The notes: generated from the sequence alone by a model not told the origin. A stretch of 64,000 nt of DNA from Loktanella atrilutea (GCF_900128995.1 NZ_FQUE01000006.1:157106-221105); one strand, 5' to 3'. Shown: positions 42,569 through 51,949, counted from the stretch's first letter. Numbers and translations: made by a program.

Positions 42569-45292
42569 ATGCCCGTCGTCGTTGTCGAATCCCCGGCGAA
42601 AGCCAAGACGATCAACAAGTATCTGGGCAGCGACTACACCGTGCTGGCATCCTACGGCCACGTCCGCGACCTGCCGCCCAAGAATGGATCCGTCCTGCCC
42701 GACGACGACTTTACCATGATCTGGGAGGTCGCTAGCGACAGCAAGAAACACATCAAGGCGATCGTCGACGCACTGAAGGAAGACCCCAACCTGATCCTCG
42801 CCACCGACCCTGACCGAGAGGGCGAGGCGATCTCCTGGCATCTGCAGGAGGAACTGAACAACAAGCGCGGCCTGAAGATCCAGACCGCCAGCCGCGTCGT
42901 CTTCAACGCGATCACCAAATCCGCTGTGACGGAGGCGATGAAGGCGCCGCGGCAGGTCGACAAGCCGTTGGTCGACGCGTACCTCGCCCGCCGCGCGCTG
43001 GACTACCTCGTCGGCTTCAACCTCTCTCCGGTGCTATGGCGCAAGCTGCCGGGGGCAAAGTCTGCCGGCCGCGTGCAATCGGTCTGTCTGCGCCTGATCG
43101 TCGAGCGCGAGATGGAGATCGAGGCCTTCCGCAATCAGGAATACTGGACGGTCCGGGCGATCCTGCAGAACCCGCGCGGCGCCGAATACGAGGCGCGCCT
43201 GACCGTGCTGGGCGGCAAGCGGCTGGACAAGTTCGACCTGTCGAACGCCACGCAGGCGGAAATGGCCGTGCAGGCGATCAACAGCCGCGATCTGACCGTC
43301 CAGAACGTCGAAGCCAAGCCCGCATCGCGCAACCCCAGCCCGCCGTTCATGACATCCACCCTCCAGCAGGAGGCAAGCCGCAAGTTCGGGATGGGCGCCA
43401 AGCAGTGCATGAGCGTGGCGCAGCGGCTCTATGAATCCGGCCTCATCACCTACATGCGGACCGACGGCATCGACATGGCGCCAGAGGCGGTGACCGGCGC
43501 GCGCGACGCGATCAAGGCGAAGTTCGGCGACAAATACGTCCCGAAGGACCCGCGCGTCTACAAGAACAAGGCCAAGAACGCGCAGGAGGCGCACGAATGC
43601 GTCCGCCCGACCGACATGATGGTCGATGCGAGCCAGGCCGACATCAAGGACGCAGACCAGCGCAAGCTCTACGATCTGATCTGGAAGCGGACACTGGCCA
43701 GCCAGATGGAAGCGGCCCGGATGGAGCGGACGACCGTCGACGTCGGGTCCAAGGACGGGCAGGTCATGCTGCGCGCCAACGGTCAGGTCATGCTTTTCGA
43801 CGGCTTCCTGCGCGTCTACGAGGAAGGCCGCGACGACACCGAGGACGAGGACAGCAAGCGCCTGCCGCAGATCGAACAGGGCGAGGCGGCGAAGAAGCAG
43901 TCGGTGGACAGCGAACAGCACTTCACCCAGCCCCCGCCCCGCTACACCGAGGCGACGCTGGTCAAGCGGATGGAAGAGCTCGGCATCGGCCGGCCGTCGA
44001 CCTATGCCAGCATCGTCACGACGATCCAGGATCGCGGCTACGTCGAGAAGGACAAGAATCGCCTGATCCCGCAGGACAAGGGGCGGCTGGTGACGGCGTT
44101 CCTGTCGAACTACTTCCACCGCTACGTCGAATACGACTTCACCGCCGATCTCGAGGATCAGCTCGACAAGGTCAGCGCCGGCGACGCGGACTACAAGAAG
44201 CTGCTCGAACGGTTCTGGCGCGATTTTTCCGCCGCCATCGCCGAAACCGCCGACCTGCGCATCGGCGAGGTATTGGACAAGATCAACGAGGTGCTGGAAC
44301 CGCACCTCTTCCCCGATCCCGGCGACGGCACCGACCCGCGCCTCTGCCCGAACTGCGGCGAGGGGCGTCTGTCGATGCGCACCGCACGTTCCGGCGGGGC
44401 CTTCATCGGTTGTTCGAACTACCCCGAATGCCGCTACACCCGCCCCTTCGGCCCACCCGATCCCGAGGCCGAGAAGTCCGCGATCCCGCCCGACGGCAAG
44501 CTGCTGGGCGAGGATCAGGGCGACGAGATACGCATCTTCAAGGGCCGTTTCGGTCCCTTCGCCCAGCGTGGTGCCGCGACCGAGGAACAGCCGAAGCCGC
44601 CGCGCCAGTCCGTGCCCGCCGCGTGGGAGCCGGAGGAGGTCACGCTGGAACAGGCCGTCCGCCTGCTCGCCCTGCCCCGCCTGATCGGCCCCCACCCGGA
44701 GGACGGCGTGAACGTCTGGGCCAACATCGGACGCTACGGCCCCTACCTGAAACACGCCGAGACGACCTCGGACCGGGGCGGCACGAATGCCAACCTCGAG
44801 GGGCTGGAGGATGTCTGGACCGTCGGCATGAATCACGCCGTGCAATTGCTGGCCGAAAAGGTCGCCAGCCGGGGGTCGCGCGGCAAGGCGGCGACGCCGT
44901 TGCGCGAGCTGGGCGAACACCCGCAGGCCGGTGGCCCCGTCAACATCTACGACGGCAAATACGGGCCCTACGTGAAATGGGACAAGCTGAACGCGACGAT
45001 CCCCGACACCGTCGCACCGGACGACCTGACGCTCGCGCAGGCGGTCGATCTGCTGGATGAACGCGCCGCCAAAGCCGGGAAGCCGAAGCCCGGTGCCAAG
45101 AAAAAGGCCGCGCCGAAGAAGACTGCTGCCAAGAAGGCGACCGGGACTGCAAAGACCGCCACGAAGACCGCGGCCAAGAAACCGGCCGCCAAGGCGACCA
45201 CAGCCAGAAAGGCTGCGCCCAGGAAAACCGCGGCGAAGGCCAAGGCCGGGTCTGCGGCCCCCGATGACAGCGATGGCGACGTCTTCGAATAG
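42569..45292 (+). CDS. topA: DNA topoisomerase I
   Basis: 907 residues. Relaxes negative supercoils. Toprim domain with VVVESPAKAKTINKYLG at the N-terminus and TDPDREGEAISWHL near residue 85; the catalytic tyrosine is in SGLITYMRTDG (Tyr at about 295). One complete four-Cys zinc ribbon is seen at about 592-632 (CPNCGEGRLSMRT to CSNYPEC), followed by degenerate ribbon repeats with GRYGPYLKH and GKYGPYVKW blocks. The last ~70 residues are a Lys/Ala-rich tail common in alphaproteobacterial enzymes and probably DNA-binding. The ATG at 42569 starts right before the Toprim strand, with AAGG upstream. Confidence 0.97.
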   Translation: MPVVVVESPAKAKTINKYLGSDYTVLASYGHVRDLPPKNGSVLPDDDFTMIWEVASDSKKHIKAIVDALKEDPNLILATDPDREGEAISWHLQEELNNKRGLKIQTASRVVFNAITKSAVTEAMKAPRQVDKPLVDAYLARRALDYLVGFNLSPVLWRKLPGAKSAGRVQSVCLRLIVEREMEIEAFRNQEYWTVRAILQNPRGAEYEARLTVLGGKRLDKFDLSNATQAEMAVQAINSRDLTVQNVEAKPASRNPSPPFMTSTLQQEASRKFGMGAKQCMSVAQRLYESGLITYMRTDGIDMAPEAVTGARDAIKAKFGDKYVPKDPRVYKNKAKNAQEAHECVRPTDMMVDASQADIKDADQRKLYDLIWKRTLASQMEAARMERTTVDVGSKDGQVMLRANGQVMLFDGFLRVYEEGRDDTEDEDSKRLPQIEQGEAAKKQSVDSEQHFTQPPPRYTEATLVKRMEELGIGRPSTYASIVTTIQDRGYVEKDKNRLIPQDKGRLVTAFLSNYFHRYVEYDFTADLEDQLDKVSAGDADYKKLLERFWRDFSAAIAETADLRIGEVLDKINEVLEPHLFPDPGDGTDPRLCPNCGEGRLSMRTARSGGAFIGCSNYPECRYTRPFGPPDPEAEKSAIPPDGKLLGEDQGDEIRIFKGRFGPFAQRGAATEEQPKPPRQSVPAAWEPEEVTLEQAVRLLALPRLIGPHPEDGVNVWANIGRYGPYLKHAETTSDRGGTNANLEGLEDVWTVGMNHAVQLLAEKVASRGSRGKAATPLRELGEHPQAGGPVNIYDGKYGPYVKWDKLNATIPDTVAPDDLTLAQAVDLLDERAAKAGKPKPGAKKKAAPKKTAAKKATGTAKTATKTAAKKPAAKATTARKAAPRKTAAKAKAGSAAPDDSDGDVFE

Positions 45293-45315
45293 ACGCGCGG
45301 CCTCATCAGATTGAC

Positions 45316-45358
45316 ATTGCCCGGTGCGCCTTGCAGGCTCGCCGGGCAATTCATTTTT
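45316..45358 (+). terminator. Rho-independent terminator after topA
   Basis: ATTGCCCGG at 45316-45324 pairs with CCGGGCAAT at 45342-45350, followed by TCATTTTT. It lies 24 bases after the topA stop and just before the ribosome site of the next gene. Confidence 0.8.
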
Positions 45359-45369
45359 GAGGGTGCGAG

Positions 45370-46074
45370 ATGAAGAAAGTCTATGGCTCTGCCGCCGAGG
45401 CGCTGGACGGTCTGCTGACCGATGACATGCTGATCGCTGCGGGGGGCTTTGGCCTGTGTGGCATCCCCGAGCTGCTGCTGGCCGCCATCAAGGACTCCGG
45501 CGTCAAGGGTCTGACATTCGCGTCCAACAACGCGGGCGTGGACGATTTCGGCATCGGCATCCTGTTGCAGACCAAGCAGGTCAAGAAGATGATATCTTCC
45601 TACGTCGGTGAAAACGCCGAATTTATGCGCCAGTATCTGGCAGGAGAGCTGGAGGTCGAGTTCAACCCGCAAGGCACGCTGGCGGAGCGGATGCGCGCCG
45701 GCGGTGCCGGCATTCCGGGCTTCTACACCAAGACCGGCGTCGGCACCCAGATCGCAGAGGGCAAGGAGCACAAGGATTTCGACGGCCAGACCTATATCCT
45801 CGAACGCGGTATCGTCGCTGAACTGTCCATCGTGAAGGCGTGGAAGGCCGATGCGACCGGCAACCTCGTCTTCCGCAAGACGGCCCGCAACTTCAACCCG
45901 CCCGCCGCCATGTGTGGCCGCGTCTGCGTGGCAGAGGTCGAGGAGATCGTCCCGACCGGCAGCCTCGGCGGCGACGAGATCCACCTGCCCGGCGTCTACG
46001 TCCACCGCATCATTCAGGGCGAGCACGAAAAGCGCATCGAACAGCGCACCACCCGCAAGAAGGAGTCCGCATAA
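45370..46074 (+). CDS. scoA: 3-oxoacid CoA-transferase subunit A
   Basis: 234 residues. With subunit B it moves CoA between succinyl-CoA and acetoacetate. Family blocks are [20 protein letters not shown] near residue 18, [15 protein letters not shown] near 49 and [24 protein letters not shown] near 97 (quoted in part: [19 protein letters not shown]). GAGGGTGCGAG before the ATG provides a ribosome site. The stop overlaps the subunit B start by one base (TAATG). A role in ketone body or polyhydroxybutyrate turnover is likely. Confidence 0.93.
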   Translation: MKKVYGSAAEALDGLLTDDMLIAAGGFGLCGIPELLLAAIKDSGVKGLTFASNNAGVDDFGIGILLQTKQVKKMISSYVGENAEFMRQYLAGELEVEFNPQGTLAERMRAGGAGIPGFYTKTGVGTQIAEGKEHKDFDGQTYILERGIVAELSIVKAWKADATGNLVFRKTARNFNPPAAMCGRVCVAEVEEIVPTGSLGGDEIHLPGVYVHRIIQGEHEKRIEQRTTRKKESA

Positions 46075-46703
46075 TGCCTTGGGATCGCAACCAGATGGCG
46101 GCACGGGCCGCGCAGGAACTGCAGGACGGCTGGTACGTCAACCTTGGCATCGGCATCCCGACCATGGTCAGCAACTACATCCCCGACGGGGTCGAGGTGA
46201 CGTTGCAGTCCGAAAACGGCATGCTGGGCATGGGCGCCTTCCCGATCGAGGGCGAAGAGGATGCCGACCTCATCAACGCCGGCAAGCAGACGATCACAGA
46301 ACTGCCGCAGACCGCGTTCTTCGATTCCGCGACCTCTTTCGGCATGATCCGCGGCGGCAAGATCGCGATGGCGATCCTTGGCGCGATGGAAGTGGCCGAA
46401 AACGGCGATCTCGCGAACTGGATGATCCCCGGCAAGCTGGTCAAGGGCATGGGCGGCGCCATGGACCTCGTCGCCGGCGTGCAACGTGTGGTCGTTGTCA
46501 TGGACCACGCCAACAAGCACGGCGAGTCGAAGGTGCTGAAGTCCTGCACCCTGCCCCTGACCGGGGCGGGCGTGGTGGACCGGATCATCACCAACCTCGG
46601 CGTGCTCGATGTCGTCGAGGGTGGCTTGCGCATCGTCGAAACCGCCGACGGCGTGAGCGAGCAGGAGCTGCGCGACGCGACGGAGGCGACGATTGTCGCC
46701 TGA
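46074..46703 (+). CDS. scoB: 3-oxoacid CoA-transferase subunit B
   Basis: 209 residues. Carries the catalytic glutamate in the motif [11 protein letters not shown] near residue 44, preceded by [32 protein letters not shown] near 124 is another conserved block. Directly coupled to subunit A by the TAATG junction; its 3' end overlaps the next small gene by 11 bases. Confidence 0.94.
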   Translation: MPWDRNQMAARAAQELQDGWYVNLGIGIPTMVSNYIPDGVEVTLQSENGMLGMGAFPIEGEEDADLINAGKQTITELPQTAFFDSATSFGMIRGGKIAMAILGAMEVAENGDLANWMIPGKLVKGMGGAMDLVAGVQRVVVVMDHANKHGESKVLKSCTLPLTGAGVVDRIITNLGVLDVVEGGLRIVETADGVSEQELRDATEATIVA

Positions 46704-46980
46704 GGTCGGGCACGAGACCAGCGGCAGCAAGGGCCGCTGGTTCATCGACCACGGGGACGGCATCAGCGAACTGACCTATTCCATCCTTTCGCCGGATCAG
46801 GTCATCGCCGACCACACCGAAGTGGCCTCCGGACACGAGGGTCAGGGCATCGGGCTGAAGATGCTCGAAGCCTTCATCGCCGATGCCCGCGCGCGGGGCT
46901 ACCGGATCGTGCCGCTTTGCCCCTTTGTGAACGCGCAGCGGCGCAAGCACCCCGAATGGGCGGACGTCTTCGCGGTCTAG
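46693..46980 (+). CDS. Small GNAT-fold N-acetyltransferase (YjdJ/NATD1-like)
   Basis: 95 residues. The compact fold shows [37 protein letters not shown] (in part: [14 protein letters not shown], the acetyl-CoA loop) and [22 protein letters not shown], the latter diagnostic of the GCN5-related NATD1/YjdJ group. It begins with TTG inside the end of scoB (11-base overlap) and its TAG stop overlaps that of the convergent transglycosylase in a CTAG. Confidence 0.85.
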   Translation: MSPEVGHETSGSKGRWFIDHGDGISELTYSILSPDQVIADHTEVASGHEGQGIGLKMLEAFIADARARGYRIVPLCPFVNAQRRKHPEWADVFAV

Positions 46981-47807
46981 GACCGGTTGACCGCAAAGAC
47001 GCAGCCGTCGGACACCAGTTCCGGCGGCGTCAGGCACAGGCCCCTCGCCACGGCGAAGGCGGCCAGCACCTTCGGCACATAGCCGCGGGTTTCCGGAAAG
47101 GGCGGCACGCCCTTCGCGTCACGCACCGATCCCTCGCCCGCATTGTAGCCGGCCAGCACAAGAATCGGATCGTCGTTGAACTTGTTCATCAGCCAGTCAA
47201 GGTAGGCCACCCCGCCCCTGATGTTCTGCGCGGGCGACATGCTGTCGGCCACGCTGAATCGCGCGGCGGTGTCGGGCATCAGCTGCATCAGCCCCTGCGC
47301 GCCGGAACGGCTGACCGCCTGCGCATTGCCGGCGCTTTCCACGCTGATCAGCGCCAGCACCAGCGCCGGGCTGACCTTGGTGCCGACGGTCGCCTTGAGG
47401 ATCTCGATCCCATGCAGGGCGGCGATGTCCTGCAGCGTCTGCAGCCGCGGCGTCGGCACCGCCTTGCCGCTCGGCGGTTCCGCGATGACGCCCAACGCCT
47501 GCTGCAGCCGCCCCGGCCCGGTCGCCGCCAGATCGGGAGAGATCGTCGACCAGAACCAGTCAAGGCCGGACGGTTGCGGTGCGATGGCGATCGCCCCGTC
47601 CGGCGTCGCTACGGGCTTCGGTCGGCTCGGGCGCAATGTGGCCGGCGTCGCCGTGGGATCGACCTGCACCGTGATGCGCGCGCCCTGCGACCGGGGCACG
47701 CCGATCCGCTTGAAGGTGAAGTCCGGCTGCAGCCGATCCTCGGCCTGCGCCGACACGGCCCACAGACAAAGCCCGACCGCCGCCAGTCCTCTGGTCATCG
47801 TGATCAT
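46977..47807 (-). CDS. Lytic murein transglycosylase (SLT domain)
   Basis: 276 residues with a signal peptide (MITMTRGLAAVGLCLWAVSAQAED; cleavage after AQA). The C-terminal SLT domain has the catalytic Glu in LVLALISVESAGN near residue 165, followed by GLMQLMPDTAARF near 185 and VLAGYNAGEGSVR near 225, the usual lysozyme-like motifs. It cleaves peptidoglycan in the periplasm. It is divergent from the tad locus, so a local cell-wall opening role for pilus assembly is conceivable, but not shown. An ATG nine bases downstream is an alternative start. Confidence 0.9.
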   Translation of the reverse strand: MITMTRGLAAVGLCLWAVSAQAEDRLQPDFTFKRIGVPRSQGARITVQVDPTATPATLRPSRPKPVATPDGAIAIAPQPSGLDWFWSTISPDLAATGPGRLQQALGVIAEPPSGKAVPTPRLQTLQDIAALHGIEILKATVGTKVSPALVLALISVESAGNAQAVSRSGAQGLMQLMPDTAARFSVADSMSPAQNIRGGVAYLDWLMNKFNDDPILVLAGYNAGEGSVRDAKGVPPFPETRGYVPKVLAAFAVARGLCLTPPELVSDGCVFAVNRS

Positions 47808-48161
47808 CGTCCGGGTCCTGCTCGACACCTTGTTTGCAGTGATCGTGTCAGGTTGAAGGCGGCAGGACCACGTCTCCGTGCACAATCCGCAAATTTCGTC
47901 GCCATTCGACGCAAACGCGCAACGCCGGGCCGCTCGTCTTGACCTGCACCAAAGCGAATAAATCCGTTTGCTCAATACCTTGGGACGTATCGGGACAAAT
48001 GGCCCGCCGCACGCAAAATCGAACGAATCAGGCCAAACTTACGACGCAATCGGACGGCTATATGAGTCCATCCAAGACGGGGAGCGGGCCATGACGAGGC
48101 CGGCACGTGACGATCCGGCGAGGGATGCTAATGCAAGCGATACCCTGAGGAGGGAACACAC
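47808..48161. other. Divergent intergenic region ahead of the tad locus
   Basis: 354 bases between the transglycosylase and the first pilin gene, with no recognisable gene. It should hold both promoters. GCACAATCCGCAAATTTCG at 47880-47898 resembles sequences before cpaC (49807-49830) and cpaE (52022-52041). The ribosome site of the pilin, GAGGAGGG, lies at its right end. Confidence 0.5.
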
Positions 48162-48371
48162 ATGCTGAACTTCATCAAAAACTTCCGCAACGACGAAGAC
48201 GGTGCCGTGACCGTCGACTGGGTCGTCCTGACCGCCGCCATCGTCGCGCTGGGCCTGCTGGTCGGCACGCAAATGAAAACCGCCATCACCGCGAAGACTG
48301 GTGTGATCGCGTCTGAGATGACGAAAACGGACTCCACCTCTACCGCTACCGGTACGAACGGCGGCTCATAA
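48162..48371 (+). CDS. flp: Flp family type IVb pilin, copy 1
   Basis: 69 residues, the presumed major subunit of the tad pilus. A short charged leader (MLNFIKNFRNDEDG) is followed by the mature start AVTVDWVVLTAAIVALGLLVG, so the prepilin peptidase should cut after Gly14. The canonical Glu5-Tyr6 of Flp pilins is Asp-Trp here, as in pilins of this family group. The tail is rich in Ser/Thr (TKTDSTSTATGTNGG) and could be modified. GAGGAGGG upstream is a strong ribosome site, fitting high expression. First gene of the tad locus. Confidence 0.9.
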   Translation: MLNFIKNFRNDEDGAVTVDWVVLTAAIVALGLLVGTQMKTAITAKTGVIASEMTKTDSTSTATGTNGGS

Positions 48372-48390
48372 TTAATCACGACTGATCTCG

Positions 48391-48419
48391 TCGGCCGCGT
48401 CACAGTGTGACGCGGCCGA
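48391..48419 (+). terminator. Perfect 14-bp hairpin after the first pilin gene
   Basis: TCGGCCGCGTCACA and TGTGACGCGGCCGA form a perfect inverted repeat around a single base, 20 bases after the pilin stop. No T-run follows. It could be a partial terminator or a 3' stabiliser that raises pilin output over the downstream genes. Confidence 0.55.
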
Positions 48420-48518
48420 TCACATTCAACCGCTGTCCAAGATGACCATTTGTTCGCCACAACATGCTCTTAATGCCATGCCGAAACCGACGGCAAAGGG
48501 ACGGCAAAGGAATAGACC

Positions 48519-48701
48519 ATGCAGGATATTTTAACATATTTCTTGAAATCTGACGATGGTGCCGTGACCGTCGATTGGGTGGTTCTGACGGCCGCGGTTG
48601 TCGGCCTAGGACTTATGGCAGGTCTTGCAGTAAAACCGAGCGTAGAAAATAAATCGAATGAAATCGCAGATAGTTTGGCTATAGCAGCAACATATCCATA
48701 A
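48519..48701 (+). CDS. Flp family type IVb pilin, copy 2
   Basis: 60 residues. Leader MQDILTYFLKSDDG, then AVTVDWVVLTAAVVGLGLMAG, nearly identical to copy 1 across the cleavage site and helix, but the tail (AVKPSVENKSNEIADSLAIAATYP) is different and lacks the Ser/Thr run. The gene is clearly AT-richer than its surroundings in its second half. It may be a minor or alternative pilin. Ribosome site AAAGGAATAG lies a few bases upstream. Confidence 0.85.
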   Translation: MQDILTYFLKSDDGAVTVDWVVLTAAVVGLGLMAGLAVKPSVENKSNEIADSLAIAATYP

Positions 48702-48773
48702 GGCTGTCTAAATCCACGTCCGGCTCGGTAGCTTCGCCGGATTTCACTCCGCTTTATCATCAGGAATAAATTA

Positions 48774-49637
48774 ATGCGCTTAGTTTTTAGTTTGGTCCTG
48801 GCCCTTGGCATTGCACTAGCAGGCTTTGCTGTCTACATGGTCAAGGGCTATGTGGCCGACACCGAAAGCGCCCTGCTCGCCGAACGGGCCCGCACAGCGC
48901 AGGTGGTCGAAACCGTTGATGTCTTGGCAGTGTCGAAACCGCTTGCCTTCGGCGACACCCTGTCTACCGACGATATCGTCGTCGTCAAGTATGCCAAATC
49001 CTTTCTCCCGCAAGGCACCTTCGCCACGAAGGAAGACCTCTTTCCAGAAGGTCTGGACCAGTCCCGCAGCGTGCTGCGCCCGATGGAGGTGAACGAGGTC
49101 GTCTTGGCCTCGAACGTCACTGCACCCGGTCAGATCGCCAGCATCACGCAGCAACTGCGGCCGATGATGCGCGCTTTCACGATCCGCGTCGACGCCTCCA
49201 CCGCCGTATCTGGCTTCCTGCGACCCGGCAACCGCGTGGACATCTACTGGACCGGCAAGGTCAGCCCGAACGCCGCGGACGAGACGCATCTAATCGGTAG
49301 CTCCATTGAGCTGATCGCCATCGACCAGAGCACAGACCGCAACAAGATCGACACTGCGATCCCCAGCACTGTGACCGTTCAGGTCAGCGCCGACGACGTG
49401 GCCCGACTGGCCCAAGCGCAATCCGAAGGCAAGCTGAGCCTGTCGCTGGTCGGATCAGACTCGGCGCAGAACGTGGTGGCGGATGGCGAGCAGGCGATCA
49501 CCCTGCCCAAGGCGCCCGAGGCCCCCGTCGTGGTGGCAGAGGTTCCCGCCGAAGCCCCCGCCGCCCCGAAAAGCTGCTACACCACCGTGCGTCGCGGGAC
49601 CGAGAAGGTGCAGATGGAAATCGCCTGCACGAACTGA
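48774..49637 (+). CDS. cpaB: CpaB, Flp pilus assembly periplasmic protein
   Basis: 287 residues. N-terminal membrane anchor (MRLVFSLVLALGIALAGFAVYM), a SAF domain (about 45-115, VLAVSKPLAFGDTLSTDDI) and the RcpC/CpaB domain (about 130-240, AFTIRVDASTAVSGFLRPGNRVDIYWTG). A disordered Ala/Pro stretch precedes two cysteines in the last 25 residues, a possible disulfide. CpaB works with the CpaC secretin in the periplasm. AGGA lies upstream of the ATG. Confidence 0.92.
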   Translation: MRLVFSLVLALGIALAGFAVYMVKGYVADTESALLAERARTAQVVETVDVLAVSKPLAFGDTLSTDDIVVVKYAKSFLPQGTFATKEDLFPEGLDQSRSVLRPMEVNEVVLASNVTAPGQIASITQQLRPMMRAFTIRVDASTAVSGFLRPGNRVDIYWTGKVSPNAADETHLIGSSIELIAIDQSTDRNKIDTAIPSTVTVQVSADDVARLAQAQSEGKLSLSLVGSDSAQNVVADGEQAITLPKAPEAPVVVAEVPAEAPAAPKSCYTTVRRGTEKVQMEIACTN

Positions 49638-49806
49638 TCCAGATCAGTCCGCACCATAAGGTACAAGGGTTTCAGGGCCGGTGGTAACGCCGGCCCGATG
49701 CCGTGGGGCACCCCGCAAAAATTGCGACCTGTTGCCCGATACCCACATCAAGCCCGCCCCGCAAACCATTGATTCTTGCAATGATCGCGGGGCCGGGTCA
49801 TGGTGG

Positions 49807-49830
49807 GCACAATGACGGAAACAATTTCCG
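49807..49830. promoter_or_regulatory. Possible operator before cpaC
   Basis: GCACAATGACGG followed by AAACAATTTCCG; the last 15 bases form the palindrome CGGAAA-CAA-TTTCCG (49816-49830). It ends 29 bases before cpaC. The GCACAAT..CG..ATTTC pattern recurs before flp and cpaE. The shared regulator, if any, is unknown. Confidence 0.35.
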
Positions 49831-49859
49831 CTGACGCGTGATCGGAGAGGCAGGTCACA

Positions 49860-51281
49860 ATGAGCTATGACAGATTCATGAAGGCCGCCCTGGCGAGCCT
49901 GATGCTCGCCCTTGCGACGGCAGCACCGGCCGGGGCCGAGACCCTTCGCGTTGTCACCGGGTCCGCATCCGCCCCCCTCGCCGTTCCGATGAACCGCGCG
50001 ATCGTAGTCGAAAGCGACGAACCCTTCACTGAAATCTCGATCGCCAATCCCGGGATTGCCGACATCTCTTCGCTGTCGGACCGGACGATCTATCTGCTGG
50101 GCAAGGAGCCGGGGCGCACGACGATGACGATCCTCGGCGCCGACGGCCGCCTGATCAGCAACGTCGAGGTGCAGGTCACGCCCGACATCGCGGAATTCAA
50201 GGAACGTCTGGAACAGATCCTGCCGGGCGAACCGATCGAAGTCCGCACCGCCAATAACGGCATCGTGCTGTCGGGCACCGTCAGCAGCACTGCCCGTCTG
50301 GACCGGGCGCTGGAACTGGCAGAGCGTTACGCGCCGGAACGCGTGTCCAACCTGATGAGCGTCGGCGGCACCCAGCAGGTCATGCTGAAGGTCCGCTTCG
50401 CGGAAATGCAGCGCAGCGTCAGCAAGTCGCTGTCCTCCTCCGTCGCGGCGCAGGGCACGACGCTGAACGGCAACCTCGGCACGACCGGCGGCACCGGCAA
50501 TCTTGTCTCGTCCGGCGCCATCGGCAACACCTTCAACGGGTCGGTCCCCGCCACGAACGCCAACAACGGCGCCTTTCTCTTCGGCTTCAATGCCGGCGGG
50601 CTGGAGGTTGGCATCCTGCTTGAAGCACTGGAATCCCGCGGCGTCGTGCGCACGCTGGCCGAACCCAACCTGACGGCCCTGTCGGGGCAAGAAGCGAAGT
50701 TCCTCGCCGGTGGCGAATATCCCGTCCCGGTCGCGCAGGACGGCGGCCAGATCTCTGTCGAATTCAAGCCCTTTGGTGTGGAACTGACCTTCGTGCCCCG
50801 TGTCGTCGACGGCGACATCATCAATCTCGAACTGATGGCGGCGGTGTCATCCATCGATCCGGCCAACGGCTTCACCTCGAACGGCTTTACCGTGAACGCC
50901 TTCAAGCGGCGGGAAACCTCGACCACGGTCGAGATGCGCGACGGCGAGAGCTTCGCCATCGCGGGCCTGCTGTCCGACGATTTCACCGACCTGAACGGTC
51001 AGGTGCCGTGGCTGGGCGATGTCCCCGTGCTGGGCGCCCTGTTCCGCAGCGTCGAATACAGCCGCCGACAGACCGAACTGGTCATCATCGTGACACCGCA
51101 CCTCGTCACGCCGACCCGCGGGCAGGCGCTGGCCCTGCCTACGGACCGCGTTCAGCCGCCGTCAGAGAAGGACCTGTTCCTTTTTGGTCGCGTTGCCGCC
51201 TCCAACGCGCCCAAGGCCGGCGGCGCGGGTGAAGTCGCAAGACAGGACTTCAGCGGCTCCTACGGCTATGTGATGGAATGA
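49860..51281 (+). CDS. cpaC: CpaC/RcpA, tad pilus outer-membrane secretin
   Basis: 473 residues with a signal peptide (cleavage after PAGAE, near residue 26). A pilus/BON-type N-domain (about 30-180, LYLLGKEPGRTTMTILGADG) precedes the secretin domain (about 235-420) with GVVRTLAEPNLTALSGQEAKFLAGGEYPVP and VPWLGDVPVLGALFRS (both quoted as visible stretches of the family). It forms the outer-membrane channel through which the pilus emerges. GGAGAGGCAGG upstream is a good ribosome site. Confidence 0.94.
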   Translation: MSYDRFMKAALASLMLALATAAPAGAETLRVVTGSASAPLAVPMNRAIVVESDEPFTEISIANPGIADISSLSDRTIYLLGKEPGRTTMTILGADGRLISNVEVQVTPDIAEFKERLEQILPGEPIEVRTANNGIVLSGTVSSTARLDRALELAERYAPERVSNLMSVGGTQQVMLKVRFAEMQRSVSKSLSSSVAAQGTTLNGNLGTTGGTGNLVSSGAIGNTFNGSVPATNANNGAFLFGFNAGGLEVGILLEALESRGVVRTLAEPNLTALSGQEAKFLAGGEYPVPVAQDGGQISVEFKPFGVELTFVPRVVDGDIINLELMAAVSSIDPANGFTSNGFTVNAFKRRETSTTVEMRDGESFAIAGLLSDDFTDLNGQVPWLGDVPVLGALFRSVEYSRRQTELVIIVTPHLVTPTRGQALALPTDRVQPPSEKDLFLFGRVAASNAPKAGGAGEVARQDFSGSYGYVME

Positions 51282-51295
51282 CGGGAGCAGGCGCG

Positions 51296-51949
51296 ATGAA
51301 GACCATTGTGACGACGACAGCCGCCGCCCTGTCCCTGATGGGCTGCGCCCAAGAGGCGGGCACGCCGAATGTGTCGGCAAGCGCCGGTGCGGCCTATCTC
51401 GACCCCGCGTTCGGCAGCGCGACCGCGTTGAACGCTCAGGCTATGACCGATGCCGCCGGTGCCACCTCGGCCCTCGGGGCACGCTTCGCGGCAGAGGTCG
51501 ACAGCACCGTGAACTTCGCCTTCAACTCCGCCCAACTGGACGCAACCGCGCAGACCGTGCTGGCGACGCAGGCAAACTGGATCCGCCAGTTCCCGGAAAT
51601 TCGCTTCCGGGTCTACGGCTTCACCGACCTGGTCGGTTCGGCTGCCTACAACAAGCGGCTGGGCCTCGCCCGCGCCAACGCCGTCGTCGCCTACCTTGCC
51701 AGTCAGGGCATCAGCCGTTCCCGGCTCGAGGCGTTGGTGTCCTACGGAGAGACGCGCCCGGTCATTCCAACCGCCGCCCCCGAACGCCAGAACCGACGTG
51801 CCGTGACAGAAGTGTCCGGCTTCGTGAAGGGCTCGCCGATGCTGCTGAACGGCAAGTATGCGCAGGTGATCTTCCGCGAATATATCGCCAGCGCCGTTCC
51901 TGCACCGAACATCTCGGCCACCGTGACGTCGACCGCGGGAGGCGAGTAA
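51296..51949 (+). CDS. OmpA-family lipoprotein of the tad locus
   Basis: 217 residues. The leader MKTIVTTTAAALSLMGCAQ ends in a lipobox (LMGC). The OmpA-like peptidoglycan-binding domain (about 60-165) shows VNFAFNSAQLDATAQTVL, VYGFTDLVGSAAYNKRLGLARANAV and a closing NRRAV. It probably anchors the secretin complex to peptidoglycan. The ATG at 51296 has GGGAGCAGG before it; an in-frame ATG at 51278 overlapping cpaC is less likely because it would break the lipoprotein signal. Confidence 0.88.
   Translation: MKTIVTTTAAALSLMGCAQEAGTPNVSASAGAAYLDPAFGSATALNAQAMTDAAGATSALGARFAAEVDSTVNFAFNSAQLDATAQTVLATQANWIRQFPEIRFRVYGFTDLVGSAAYNKRLGLARANAVVAYLASQGISRSRLEALVSYGETRPVIPTAAPERQNRRAVTEVSGFVKGSPMLLNGKYAQVIFREYIASAVPAPNISATVTSTAGGE

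Noticed and set aside
43034..45349. 771-codon minus-strand frame opposite topA
   Set aside because: Low-complexity and without motifs; topA is unambiguous on the plus strand.
47808..47975. Longer N-terminus for the lytic transglycosylase
   Set aside because: It would hide the signal peptide, which starts at 47807.
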